Source of the DNA: JAPLHV01 sp964464245
GTDB lineage: Bacteria > Caldisericota > JANLFM01
NCBI GenBank assembly: GCA_964464245.1
Contig: CAYXFH010000127.1
Span: 1-11,001 of the forward strand
DNA: 11,001 bases
Direction of reading: 5' to 3'
In this document: positions 1 through 6,358 of the stretch, in pieces
Layout of the letters: each line of letters begins with the position of its first letter
Numbering within the stretch: position 1 is the first letter of the stretch
Translations under genes and position numbers: made by a program
Notes under the pieces: model-generated
What the model saw: the letters and a program-made list of their open reading frames with translations, nothing else
Database searches by the model: none
What the model was told of the DNA's origin: nothing

Positions 1-102
1 CTTATTAAATCAGTCGCATCGTTCGATCGTTCCTGTGCGGTGATGCGAGAATGGGATTCACAAATAAGATCACGATTAGAAGGAGAAGAGTGGAATGAAT
101 GA
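1..102 (+). CDS. possible C-terminal tail of an upstream gene (partial)
   Basis: The first reading frame is open from base 1 to a TGA at 100-102 and encodes 33 residues ending in LEGEEWNE. The other two + frames stop within the first 45 bases. The stop overlaps the thiolase start in an ATGAATGA arrangement, which matches the overlapping junctions seen through the rest of the window. An open stretch of this length is not rare by chance and the residues match no family I know, so this is a weak call. If it is not coding, the first 94 bases are simply the thiolase leader. Confidence 0.33.
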   Translation, partial: LIKSVASFDRSCAVMREWDSQIRSRLEGEEWNE

Positions 103-1312
103 AGTCTGGATTTGTTCTGCCAAGCGGACTGCGATTGGCGCTTTCATGGGGAGTTTGAAAGATATTCCCGCGGTTGACCTCGGCGCCATCGTCGCCAAGG
201 CCATCCTGGCGGAGACCGGAGTTCCGCCCGCCCAGATCAGCGAGCTGATCGCTGGCTGTGCGCTGCCGGCCGGACAAGGTATGAACCCAGCTCGGCAAAT
301 AGCCCTTAAGGCAGGTCTGCCTGTAGAATCGACCGCTTTCACGGTCAATCGCGTCTGCGGCTCGGGCTTGCAGGCAGTTGTCAGCGGCGCCCAGGAGATT
401 CTTCTCGGGGAGGCTGACCTGATCCTTGCAGGGGGCATCGAGAATATGAGCCGAGCTCCCTATCTCCTCCCCAAGGCCCGAGCAGGCTTCCGCCTGGGCA
501 ATGAGACAGTTGTCGACGGGATGATTGGAGATGGTCTATGGGATGTTTTTACCGATGAGCACATGGGCATCACTGCAGAAAATTTGGCTGCCAAATACGG
601 GATCAGTCGACAAGAGCAGGATGATTTTGCTTTAACCAGCCAGCGGAAAGCCGGCCAAGCCATCCGGGAGGGACGGTTCCAAGAGGAAATTGTGCCTGTC
701 TTGGCGCCCCAAGGGAAAGGTGAACCAAACATGCTGCCGCAGGCTGTTTTGTTTCAAATAGACGAGCACGTCCGCCTGGACGCGAGCCCGGAGAAGCTAG
801 CGCGGCTGCGCCCCGCTTTTAAGAAGGACGGCACAGTGACGGTTGGGAACTCTTCGGGGATTAACGATGGCGCCGCTTTCGTCTTGTTGGCTTCTGGAAA
901 TCGAGCAAAAGAGCTGGGGCTAAGACCCCTAGCGATCATCCGCAGTTGGGCAGTCGCCGGCGTTGACCCCTCTGCGATGGGCTTGGGGCCAGTGCCGGCA
1001 ACGCGGAAAGCATTGACTAAAGCCGGCGTGTTGCTTGATCAGGTCGAGTTCCTGGAATTAAATGAAGCCTTTGCCGCCCAGTCTCTGGCAGTCCTGCGAG
1101 AGCTCCAAATTTCTCCCGAGCGCGTCAACCTCAACGGGGGAGCGATCGCCCTCGGCCATCCAATTGGCGCCTCAGGCGCACGCATCCTGGTGACCCTCTT
1201 GCATGAGATGGAGCATCGCCCGTGCCCGACCGGAGGTCAAGTCTGCACTGGTTTGGCCGCCCTTTGTATCGGCGGTGGCCAGGGGATTGCCCTCCTAGCG
1301 GAACGGGTGTAG
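95..1312 (+). CDS. acetyl-CoA C-acetyltransferase (thiolase, AtoB/ThlA type)
   Basis: This 405-residue protein has the length and all the signature motifs of a thiolase, which joins two acetyl-CoA into acetoacetyl-CoA or runs the reverse cleavage in the cytoplasm. The nucleophilic cysteine is Cys88 in NRVCGSGLQA. The second-half motifs are NEAFAAQ (from about 323), GHPIGASGAR with His355, and the terminal CIGGGQG with the proton-shuttling Cys391. The motif set is that of the biosynthetic/degradative thiolase family rather than the SCP2-type or KAS families. The start at ATG 95 is preceded by AAGGAG at about 80-85, nine bases upstream. Substrate chain length cannot be read from the sequence, so atoB, thlA and phbA are all possible names. 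It is followed by an 88-nt gap, larger than any later gap, so it may be transcribed separately from the operon that follows. Confidence 0.95.
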   Translation: MNEVWICSAKRTAIGAFMGSLKDIPAVDLGAIVAKAILAETGVPPAQISELIAGCALPAGQGMNPARQIALKAGLPVESTAFTVNRVCGSGLQAVVSGAQEILLGEADLILAGGIENMSRAPYLLPKARAGFRLGNETVVDGMIGDGLWDVFTDEHMGITAENLAAKYGISRQEQDDFALTSQRKAGQAIREGRFQEEIVPVLAPQGKGEPNMLPQAVLFQIDEHVRLDASPEKLARLRPAFKKDGTVTVGNSSGINDGAAFVLLASGNRAKELGLRPLAIIRSWAVAGVDPSAMGLGPVPATRKALTKAGVLLDQVEFLELNEAFAAQSLAVLRELQISPERVNLNGGAIALGHPIGASGARILVTLLHEMEHRPCPTGGQVCTGLAALCIGGGQGIALLAERV

Positions 1313-1400
1313 GATTGAGGCTAATAAGATAGGGGATAAACCGATTCCCTTGAGAAGTGATTCGAATCCGATACAAGCCCGCAACCTTTGGAGGTTCATG

Positions 1401-2060
1401 ATGCAACTATTTCTAGACACCGCCAACCTCGATGAGATCCGTGAAGCTGTCTGCTGGGGTGTCATCTCTGGAGTGACGACCAACCCAACCCTGATGGCAA
1501 AAGAACAAATCTCCTATCAGGAGAGGGTGATCGAGATTTGCCAGACAGTGCCGGGACCCGTCTCGGTGGAGGTTCTGGCGCAAGATGCTGCTTCAATGGT
1601 TCGAGAAGCCCGCGAATTTTCTACTTGGGCGCCGAACGTGGTGGTCAAGATCCCGATGACCAAGGAAGGTTTGAAAGCCGTCAAGGACTTGGCTGCAGCC
1701 GGAATCCAAACCAATGTGACCTTGGTCTTTACTCTCAACCAAGCCTTGCTTGCCGCCCTAGCCGGGGCTTCCTACGTGAGCCCCTTCGTCGGCCGTCTCG
1801 ATGATATCGGGCATGACGGCATGGCTTTGGTGGAACAGATCGCTACGGTCTTCGAGAGCTACGATTTCCCCACCCGGGTGATCGCTGCCTCTATTCGACA
1901 CCCACTCCATGTGACGCAAGCAGCCCAAGCCGGCGCCCACATCGCCACCATCCCCTTCAGCGTCTTGGAAGGAATGCTGCAGCACCCTCTTACCAATGCC
2001 GGGGTGAAGCGATTCCTGGAGGATTGGCAGAAGGTTGCACCTAGTTTGGAGAAGAAGTGA
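1401..2060 (+). CDS. tal: transaldolase, short Fsa/TalB-like type
   Basis: The 219-residue protein belongs to the small transaldolase / fructose-6-phosphate aldolase family, a TIM barrel that moves a dihydroxyacetone unit through a Schiff base in the non-oxidative pentose phosphate pathway. It has the N-terminal FLDTANLDEI, GVTTNPTL (24-31), and VVKIPMT with the probable Schiff-base Lys83, followed by TNVTLVF and a well-conserved C-terminal half. Sequence alone does not separate transaldolase from fructose-6-phosphate aldolase. The frame is open further upstream to 1350, but TGGAGG at 1389-1394 and the family N-terminus (MxxFLDTAN) favour ATG 1401; ATG 1398 is only 3 nt from the ribosome site. 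The stop directly abuts the rho start. The 88 nt before it hold a weak hairpin (1331-1350) and no convincing promoter. Confidence 0.93.
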   Translation: MQLFLDTANLDEIREAVCWGVISGVTTNPTLMAKEQISYQERVIEICQTVPGPVSVEVLAQDAASMVREAREFSTWAPNVVVKIPMTKEGLKAVKDLAAAGIQTNVTLVFTLNQALLAALAGASYVSPFVGRLDDIGHDGMALVEQIATVFESYDFPTRVIAASIRHPLHVTQAAQAGAHIATIPFSVLEGMLQHPLTNAGVKRFLEDWQKVAPSLEKK

Positions 2061-3569
2061 ATGCCTAAGTACACACTGGAAGAACTGAACGAAAAGAAAG
2101 CGCTCGAGCTGCAACGGATGGCGAGCGAGAAGAACATCCCCTACTACAACCGATACAAGAAAGTTGAGTTGGCTCAACTCCTTTTCGAGCGGATGCTCCA
2201 GGAGGAACCCCCCCCGCCAGCCCCCACCCCGCCAGCCCCAAAACCAATCGCCAAGCCTGTCGACAATCGAGAACCCCGTTACCGCTCGGAGTCTCGTGAA
2301 AACACAAACCGGGGAGAGACCAGAGACTATCGAGATCGCCCCGAGATTCATGAATACCGGGAAAGATCAGAGCAGCGAGAAGGGCGGGACCGGCAAGAGC
2401 CGCCGGAGACGAGGGAAACGCCGCGTGAGGAAAAAACCACTGTGAAGGAGGAGCCTGTTCGTGGCGACTTGGTGGCAGGAGTTCTGGAGATCCATGAGGA
2501 AGGTTATGGTTTCCTACGCTCCCATTATGTCCCTTCTCCCACCGATATCTACGTCTCCCCCTCGCAGATCAAACGGTTCGGCCTGCGCGATGGCGACATG
2601 ATCACCGGATGGGTGCGCCAGCCGATGGAAAAGGAGAAATACCTTGCCTTACTGCGCGTGAAGGAAGTCAACGGGTTGGACCCAGAGGTTTCCCGCAACC
2701 GTCCACTCTTTGAAAGCTTGACCCCAATCTTCCCGAACAAGCGGCTTCACCTGGAGACCACCCCCTTCGAATACTCCACGCGTCTCATTGATCTTATCTC
2801 ACCCTTAGGGCGCGGACAGCGAGGGATGATCGTCTCCCCGCCAAAGGCCGGCAAGACCACCATCCTAAAGAAGACAGCCCAGGCTATCACCCGTAATTAC
2901 CCTGATATGGCAGTGATGGTTCTGCTTGTCGACGAGCGGCCCGAGGAAGTGACTGACTTCAAACGCTCCACCAGCGCAGAAGTAGTCGCCTCGACCTTCG
3001 ATATGTTGCCTGAGAATCACATTCGCGTGGCTCGCTTGGTGCTGGAGAAAGCCAAGCGTTCTGTGGAGCAAGGCAAAGACGTAGTTATTCTGCTGGACGG
3101 AATCACTCGACTGACGCGAGCTTATAACGCCGTGATGCCTCCATCCGGGCGCACCCTCTCCGGGGGTTTGGATCCAGTGGCTATCCACGGACCGAAGAGT
3201 TTCTTCGGCGCAGCCCGTAACATCGAAGAAGGGGGCAGTCTGACCATCCTTGCCACCGCCCTGGTGGAGACTGGATCCAAGATGGACGAGGTGATCTTCG
3301 AGGAGTTTAAGGGAACGGGCAATTTCGAGTTGGTCTTGGACCGCAAGATCTTTGAGCGTCGCGTCTTCCCCGCCTTGGACATCAAGCGTTCCGGCACGCG
3401 CCGCGAAGAACTCCTTTATAACGAGGACGAATTGCGAAAGATCTGGAACATTCGCCGAGCCTTATCTGCGTTGGAGTCCGGGGAAGCGCTCGAGAAGTTG
3501 CTTGATCTGTTAACCAAGACCAAGTCAAACACCGAGTTTCTTCGTTATATCGGGAGCGACGAGATATAG
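2061..3569 (+). CDS. rho: transcription termination factor Rho with disordered insert
   Basis: This is the hexameric RNA helicase that ends transcription by moving along untranslated RNA. In order: an N-terminal helical Rho-N domain (about 1-48); a low-complexity insert (about 49-135) that is first Pro-rich and then dense in Arg and Glu; an RNA-binding cold-shock-like domain (about 136-210, with EGYGFLR and DIYVSPSQI); and the ATPase core. The core shows Walker A SPPKAGKTT (259-267), DERPEEVT (291-298), Walker B VVILLDG (341-347) and the Q/R-loop region from SGRTLSGGLDP to FEEFKGTGN. At 502 residues it is longer than the E. coli protein (about 419), the excess lying in the insert. All catalytic motifs are intact. 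ATG 2061 follows the transaldolase TGA with no gap, with GGAG at 2048-2051 as ribosome site, so it is probably translationally coupled. An 8-C run at 2208-2215 lies in the insert. Confidence 0.98.
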   Translation: MPKYTLEELNEKKALELQRMASEKNIPYYNRYKKVELAQLLFERMLQEEPPPPAPTPPAPKPIAKPVDNREPRYRSESRENTNRGETRDYRDRPEIHEYRERSEQREGRDRQEPPETRETPREEKTTVKEEPVRGDLVAGVLEIHEEGYGFLRSHYVPSPTDIYVSPSQIKRFGLRDGDMITGWVRQPMEKEKYLALLRVKEVNGLDPEVSRNRPLFESLTPIFPNKRLHLETTPFEYSTRLIDLISPLGRGQRGMIVSPPKAGKTTILKKTAQAITRNYPDMAVMVLLVDERPEEVTDFKRSTSAEVVASTFDMLPENHIRVARLVLEKAKRSVEQGKDVVILLDGITRLTRAYNAVMPPSGRTLSGGLDPVAIHGPKSFFGAARNIEEGGSLTILATALVETGSKMDEVIFEEFKGTGNFELVLDRKIFERRVFPALDIKRSGTRREELLYNEDELRKIWNIRRALSALESGEALEKLLDLLTKTKSNTEFLRYIGSDEI

Positions 3570-4778
3570 ATGGAGCTGGAATTGCTTGCCTGGACGCCAC
3601 AGCCGGAGAGAACATGCGCTGCCGCGGCCAGGCTCTGCACCAGTGATAGCTCCCTCCAAACGATCTGGCAGGGATTGAGCGAGGAGAGGGTAAAGGACAT
3701 CATTGCACGAGTGTTAAAAAACGGACACCTCTCCATCTTAGAACACGCCAGCTTCACTTTTGCAGCCATCGGCCTTTCACGAGTATGCACTCATCAACTG
3801 GTGCGGCATCGCGTCGCGTCTTTCGCCCAGCAGAGCCAACGCCATCTTCCAGCGCGTGACAGAACAGCCTGCGGCAGCATGTCACAGAACACCCTGCCGG
3901 GGGCTATTCAGCTTGGAACTTCTTGCGGCAGCATGTCTCGTTTCGTGACTCCACCCAGCTTACGTGGTCACGGTCAAGCCCAGCGGTTGTTTCGGGAGGC
4001 CTGCTCTCGAACACAAGACATCTATGAACAGTTGCTCATTTTGGGCATCCCGTCGGAGGATGCGCGTTACGTACTGCCGCAGGCTTCCGCCACCCGAATC
4101 CTTTTCACCATGAATGCCCGCGAATTGCACCATTTCCTCCGGATGCGCTGTTGTGAGAAGGCCCAATGGGAAATCCGCGGCCTGGCCTGGCTGGTGCGCG
4201 AGCGCTTACTGCGCGTCGCCCCCGGTTTGTTCAGCGAGTCCGGTCCAGCCTGCTTTCAGGCAGACTGTCCTGAGCACGACTACGCTTGCTGGCGCGAAAA
4301 GTCAGCTTTCTTCCAAAGCTCTTATCATATATTTCGTGAGCGCTTGCAGGAACTCGGCTTGACCTTGGAGGAACGACGCTTGCCCGCAGCTTGTTTGCAC
4401 CCGTCAACGACTTCTAAGATGCTTGGATGCCGGCAGGAGGAGCTGCTTCGCCCAATCTTGATCGAGTGCGGAGATCGGTGGGCTCTGTTGCTCTCTGCGA
4501 AGCCCGAGAACGCTTTGGCAAAAGTCAACGCGCGAACAAATGAAGAGTGGCGTCTTGCCGCTGCGACCCGGTACCGCAAGCTTCGCGTCTCTTTTATGGC
4601 CTGCCCCTGGCTCTTTACAAACGGTAAGGAACAGGTTACTGCTTTCTGGGATAATAGCTTGGACTGCCAGGGCACACTTGTTTTTAATTTGGCTTCGGCT
4701 TGGCGTTTCGCTACCCTGCCGCCTCGTTGCATCGAGGAAATGGCGTCTTGCGGCGGATGCACGATCGAGAAGGTGTAA
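3570..4778 (+). CDS. thyX: flavin-dependent thymidylate synthase ThyX with C-terminal YbaK-like extension
   Basis: Residues 1 to about 240 are ThyX, which makes dTMP from dUMP using methylenetetrahydrofolate, FAD and NADPH. The RHRX7S signature is at 79-89 (RHRVASFAQQS), preceded by HLSILEHASFTF, and the second FAD/nucleotide motif is MNARELHHF plus RCCEKAQWEIR (181-203). Between the signature and FVTPPS (125-130) lie about 33 residues where I expect roughly 5-15; the extra part holds two CGSMS pentapeptides (101-105, 119-123) encoded by a DNA repeat. At 402 residues it is much longer than usual ThyX (about 220-300). From about 253 onward the order of motifs (LQELGLTLE, LGCRQEELL then RPILI, a hydrophobic strand, and VTAFWDNSL before LVFNLASAWRFATLP) resembles the YbaK/ProX tRNA-editing fold, but the usual Lys of that family is Arg (294) here. 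The ThyX part is secure; the second domain is inference. It abuts rho with no gap and tdk follows 5 nt later. Confidence 0.9.
   Translation: MELELLAWTPQPERTCAAAARLCTSDSSLQTIWQGLSEERVKDIIARVLKNGHLSILEHASFTFAAIGLSRVCTHQLVRHRVASFAQQSQRHLPARDRTACGSMSQNTLPGAIQLGTSCGSMSRFVTPPSLRGHGQAQRLFREACSRTQDIYEQLLILGIPSEDARYVLPQASATRILFTMNARELHHFLRMRCCEKAQWEIRGLAWLVRERLLRVAPGLFSESGPACFQADCPEHDYACWREKSAFFQSSYHIFRERLQELGLTLEERRLPAACLHPSTTSKMLGCRQEELLRPILIECGDRWALLLSAKPENALAKVNARTNEEWRLAAATRYRKLRVSFMACPWLFTNGKEQVTAFWDNSLDCQGTLVFNLASAWRFATLPPRCIEEMASCGGCTIEKV
3858..3937 (+). repeat. short local repeat cluster inside thyX (54-nt period)
   Basis: The 14-mer TGCGGCAGCATGTC occurs at 3870-3883 and again, identical, at 3924-3937, exactly 54 bases (18 codons) apart and in the same frame. 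A second, imperfect pair with period 25 overlaps it (ACAGAACAGCCTGC at 3859-3872 and ACAGAACACCCTGC at 3884-3897). The repeat region coincides with the extra residues in the ThyX protein, so it looks like an in-frame insertion that duplicated sequence. The first 11 bases of the core (GCGGCAGCATG) occur again at 5437-5447 in the DUF1385 gene. Confidence 0.7.
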
Positions 4779-4783
4779 GAAAA

Positions 4784-5404
4784 ATGGAACGAAGAAATCA
4801 GGGTTCTTTGGAAGTGATCTGTGGCAGCATGTTCTCCGGCAAGAGCGAGGAGTTGATACGACGTGTCAAGCGGGCTCGCATCGCACGGCAAAATGTGATC
4901 GTTTTCAAGCCGGCCATAGACAGTCGGTACAGCCAGGGCGAAGTCGTCTCTCACGACGGCGTTGCGACCCAAGCTCTCAACCTGCAACACCCTGAACAGA
5001 TCTACGCGCATCTCCACGGCGATACACAAGTGGTGGCTATCGATGAGGCTCAATTCTTCCCCGAGTTGTTGGTTCAGGTCTGCCAGTCTCTCGCCGACCG
5101 CGGCTTGCGGGTCATCGTAGCCGGCCTGGATACCGATTTCCGCGGCTTGCCTTTCGGACCGATCCCTTCCTTGTTAGCCGTTGCTGAGAAAGTGGACAAG
5201 CTGCAAGCCATCTGTGTAGTTTGCGGCGAGGTGGCCTCGCGCACCCAACGAGTGATCAATGGCCACCCGGCTCATTTCGAGGATCCCGTAATTATGATCG
5301 GCGCATCGGAGAAATACGAAGCGCGTTGCCGACATTGTCATCAAGTCCTGCCCTCGAGCAAAGCGAAGGAATCACTTGAGTCTAAATTCGGCGAGGAGGC
5401 TTGA
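4784..5404 (+). CDS. tdk: thymidine kinase (type II)
   Basis: The 206-residue enzyme phosphorylates thymidine to dTMP with ATP in the salvage pathway. The P-loop is GSMFSGKS (14-21), the Walker B/catalytic motif is AIDEAQFF with Glu88 as the expected catalytic base, and the zinc-binding pairs are Cys144/Cys147 and Cys182/Cys185. The lasso region between them contains the conserved thymidine-binding segment. The length fits bacterial type II thymidine kinases. The frame is open back to 4700, but that part overlaps thyX and does not look like Tdk; ATG 4784 has GAGAAGG at 4767-4773 upstream. The C-terminal tail (LPSSKAKE) is encoded by a copy of a dispersed repeat. Being next to thyX, it gives the operon both routes to dTMP. 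Confidence 0.96.
   Translation: MERRNQGSLEVICGSMFSGKSEELIRRVKRARIARQNVIVFKPAIDSRYSQGEVVSHDGVATQALNLQHPEQIYAHLHGDTQVVAIDEAQFFPELLVQVCQSLADRGLRVIVAGLDTDFRGLPFGPIPSLLAVAEKVDKLQAICVVCGEVASRTQRVINGHPAHFEDPVIMIGASEKYEARCRHCHQVLPSSKAKESLESKFGEEA
5347..5370 (+). repeat. dispersed imperfect-hairpin repeat, copy 1 (3' end of tdk)
   Basis: CCTGCCCTCGAGCAAAGCGA and the next 4 bases form a near match to copies at 5410-5433 and 6328-6351. The core CCCTCG...CGAAGG can fold into a six-pair stem with one mismatch around a seven-base loop. It lies in the tdk frame and encodes LPSSKAK, the same frame as the other copies. Confidence 0.65.
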
Positions 5405-5433
5405 TTGGGCCTGCCTTCGAGTAAAGTGAATAG
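5405..5433 (+). repeat. dispersed imperfect-hairpin repeat, copy 2 (first codons of the DUF1385 gene)
   Basis: This 29-base stretch matches 6323-6351 at 25 of 29 positions and shares its 24-base core with copy 1. It contains the TTG start codon and encodes GLPSSKVN. It lies immediately after the tdk stop codon, 918 bases upstream of copy 3. Confidence 0.75.
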
Positions 5434-6358
5434 CCCGCGGCAGCATGATAACCCCCAGCAGGGTGTCCTGGGGAAAGCGCCGCAGATCCTGGTCGGCGGG
5501 CAAGCCGTGTGGGAAGGGGTGATGATGCGCAGCCCTCAAGGATTAGCCATGGCTGTTCGCCAACCAAGCGGGGCTATCATGGTGCAGAGCCTTTCTTTCC
5601 CATCCTTGGCCGATGCTGCGCCGCTTTTCCGCTGGCCGATCTTACGAGGTATCGCGGCTCTTTGGGATTCCCTCGCTCTCGGCCTAAAAGCGCTTAACCT
5701 CTCCCTTGTGCTTGGCTCAAAACCGGAGGAAAAACTGAGCAAAGGACAAACCGCCTTCTCCTTGGCTTTGGCCTTGGGGTTGGTCGTACTGCTCTTCTTT
5801 GTTGCTCCCTTCTTTCTTTCTCGCCTACTATCTTTTTGGCTCCCCCCCCGCTTGTTAGCCGTGGTGGAAGGATTCCTACGGTTGGGCATCTTCTTTGCCT
5901 ACTTGTGGCTCCTCTCTTTGATCCCCGAGGTGAAACGAGTCCTTTACCAATATCATGGCGCTGAACATAAGGTTGTCCACACTTTTGAGCACGGAGAACC
6001 ATTGACTGTGGAAAATGCTAGCAAGTTCTCACCTTTGCACCCCCGCTGCAGCACTAGTTTCCTACTAGTGGTGCTAATCGTCAGTTTTGTCCTCTTCGTC
6101 TTTCTTGATTTCCCCAGCACCTGGTGGCGGTTTGCCTCCCGTATTCTCTTCCTTCCCCTGATTGCTGGTTTTTCTTTCGAGCTGATCCGCCTCTTCACGC
6201 TTTACCCGCATTCCCTTTTCACGCGGGTCGTCGTCTATCCGGGCTTAGCCACTCAAAAGTTGACAACAGCGGAACCTTCTTCCGCCCAACTGGAAGTGGC
6301 TATCGCTGCCCTACAGGCATCCTTGGGCCTGCCCTCGAGCGAAGTGAATGGAAAATGA
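5405..6358 (+). CDS. DUF1385 (YqhQ-like) membrane protein
   Basis: This 317-residue protein belongs to the DUF1385 family, whose function I do not know to be established. The family hallmarks are GGQAVWEGVMMRSP (31-44) and YHGAEHKVVHTFEHGEPL (183-200), followed by HPRCSTSF (212-219). The conserved His and Glu residues suggest a metal or catalytic site but this is inference. Four hydrophobic segments are visible at about 117-139, 150-172, 218-236 and 245-263, so it is an integral membrane protein with the His-rich block between the second and third. The start is TTG 5405, with GAGGAGG at 5393-5399 five bases upstream and inside the tdk end. No ATG occurs before the conserved GGQAV motif. It overlaps prfA by 4 nt (ATGA), an association common in Firmicutes and Chloroflexota. 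Its first and last codons are both made of the same dispersed repeat, so the protein begins and ends with nearly the same peptide (GLPSS). An 8-C run is at 5842-5849. Confidence 0.9.
   Translation: MGLPSSKVNSPRQHDNPQQGVLGKAPQILVGGQAVWEGVMMRSPQGLAMAVRQPSGAIMVQSLSFPSLADAAPLFRWPILRGIAALWDSLALGLKALNLSLVLGSKPEEKLSKGQTAFSLALALGLVVLLFFVAPFFLSRLLSFWLPPRLLAVVEGFLRLGIFFAYLWLLSLIPEVKRVLYQYHGAEHKVVHTFEHGEPLTVENASKFSPLHPRCSTSFLLVVLIVSFVLFVFLDFPSTWWRFASRILFLPLIAGFSFELIRLFTLYPHSLFTRVVVYPGLATQKLTTAEPSSAQLEVAIAALQASLGLPSSEVNGK
6323..6351 (+). repeat. dispersed imperfect-hairpin repeat, copy 3 (last codons of the DUF1385 gene)
   Basis: This is the partner of copy 2 (25 of 29 identical) and encodes LGLPSSEVNG just before the stop. 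It ends 3 bases before the prfA start codon, so it also occupies the place where a prfA ribosome binding site would be. Confidence 0.75.

Noticed and set aside
16..47. CGCATC...GATGCG inverted pair and CGATCG palindrome before the thiolase
   Set aside because: Six-base arms with a 20-base loop are expected by chance, and this stretch may be coding for the end of an upstream gene.
1331..1350. Hairpin AGGGGAT-AAACCG-ATTCCCT between thiolase and transaldolase
   Set aside because: The stem is only seven pairs with one G-T pair and is not followed by a T-run, so it does not support a terminator; a regulatory role cannot be shown.
1758..2351. 197-codon open frame on the - strand
   Set aside because: It is antisense to the transaldolase and rho starts, with a low-complexity WGWRGGGWRGG stretch that is just the reverse of the rho proline-rich codons.
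4815..4835. GTGGCAGCATG in tdk as another copy of the thyX repeat core
   Set aside because: These bases encode the conserved P-loop GSMFSG of thymidine kinase, so the likeness is explained by the protein.
4325..5053. 242-codon open frame on the - strand
   Set aside because: It is antisense to the end of thyX and the P-loop half of tdk, both well supported; its composition (Ser/Arg-rich, no motif) is that of a shadow frame.
2208..5849. Eight-C runs in rho (2208-2215) and in the DUF1385 gene (5842-5849) as phase-variation switches
   Set aside because: Two runs of this length are not surprising at this base composition, both frames are intact, and both genes are unlikely targets for switching; they matter mainly as possible sequencing-error sites.
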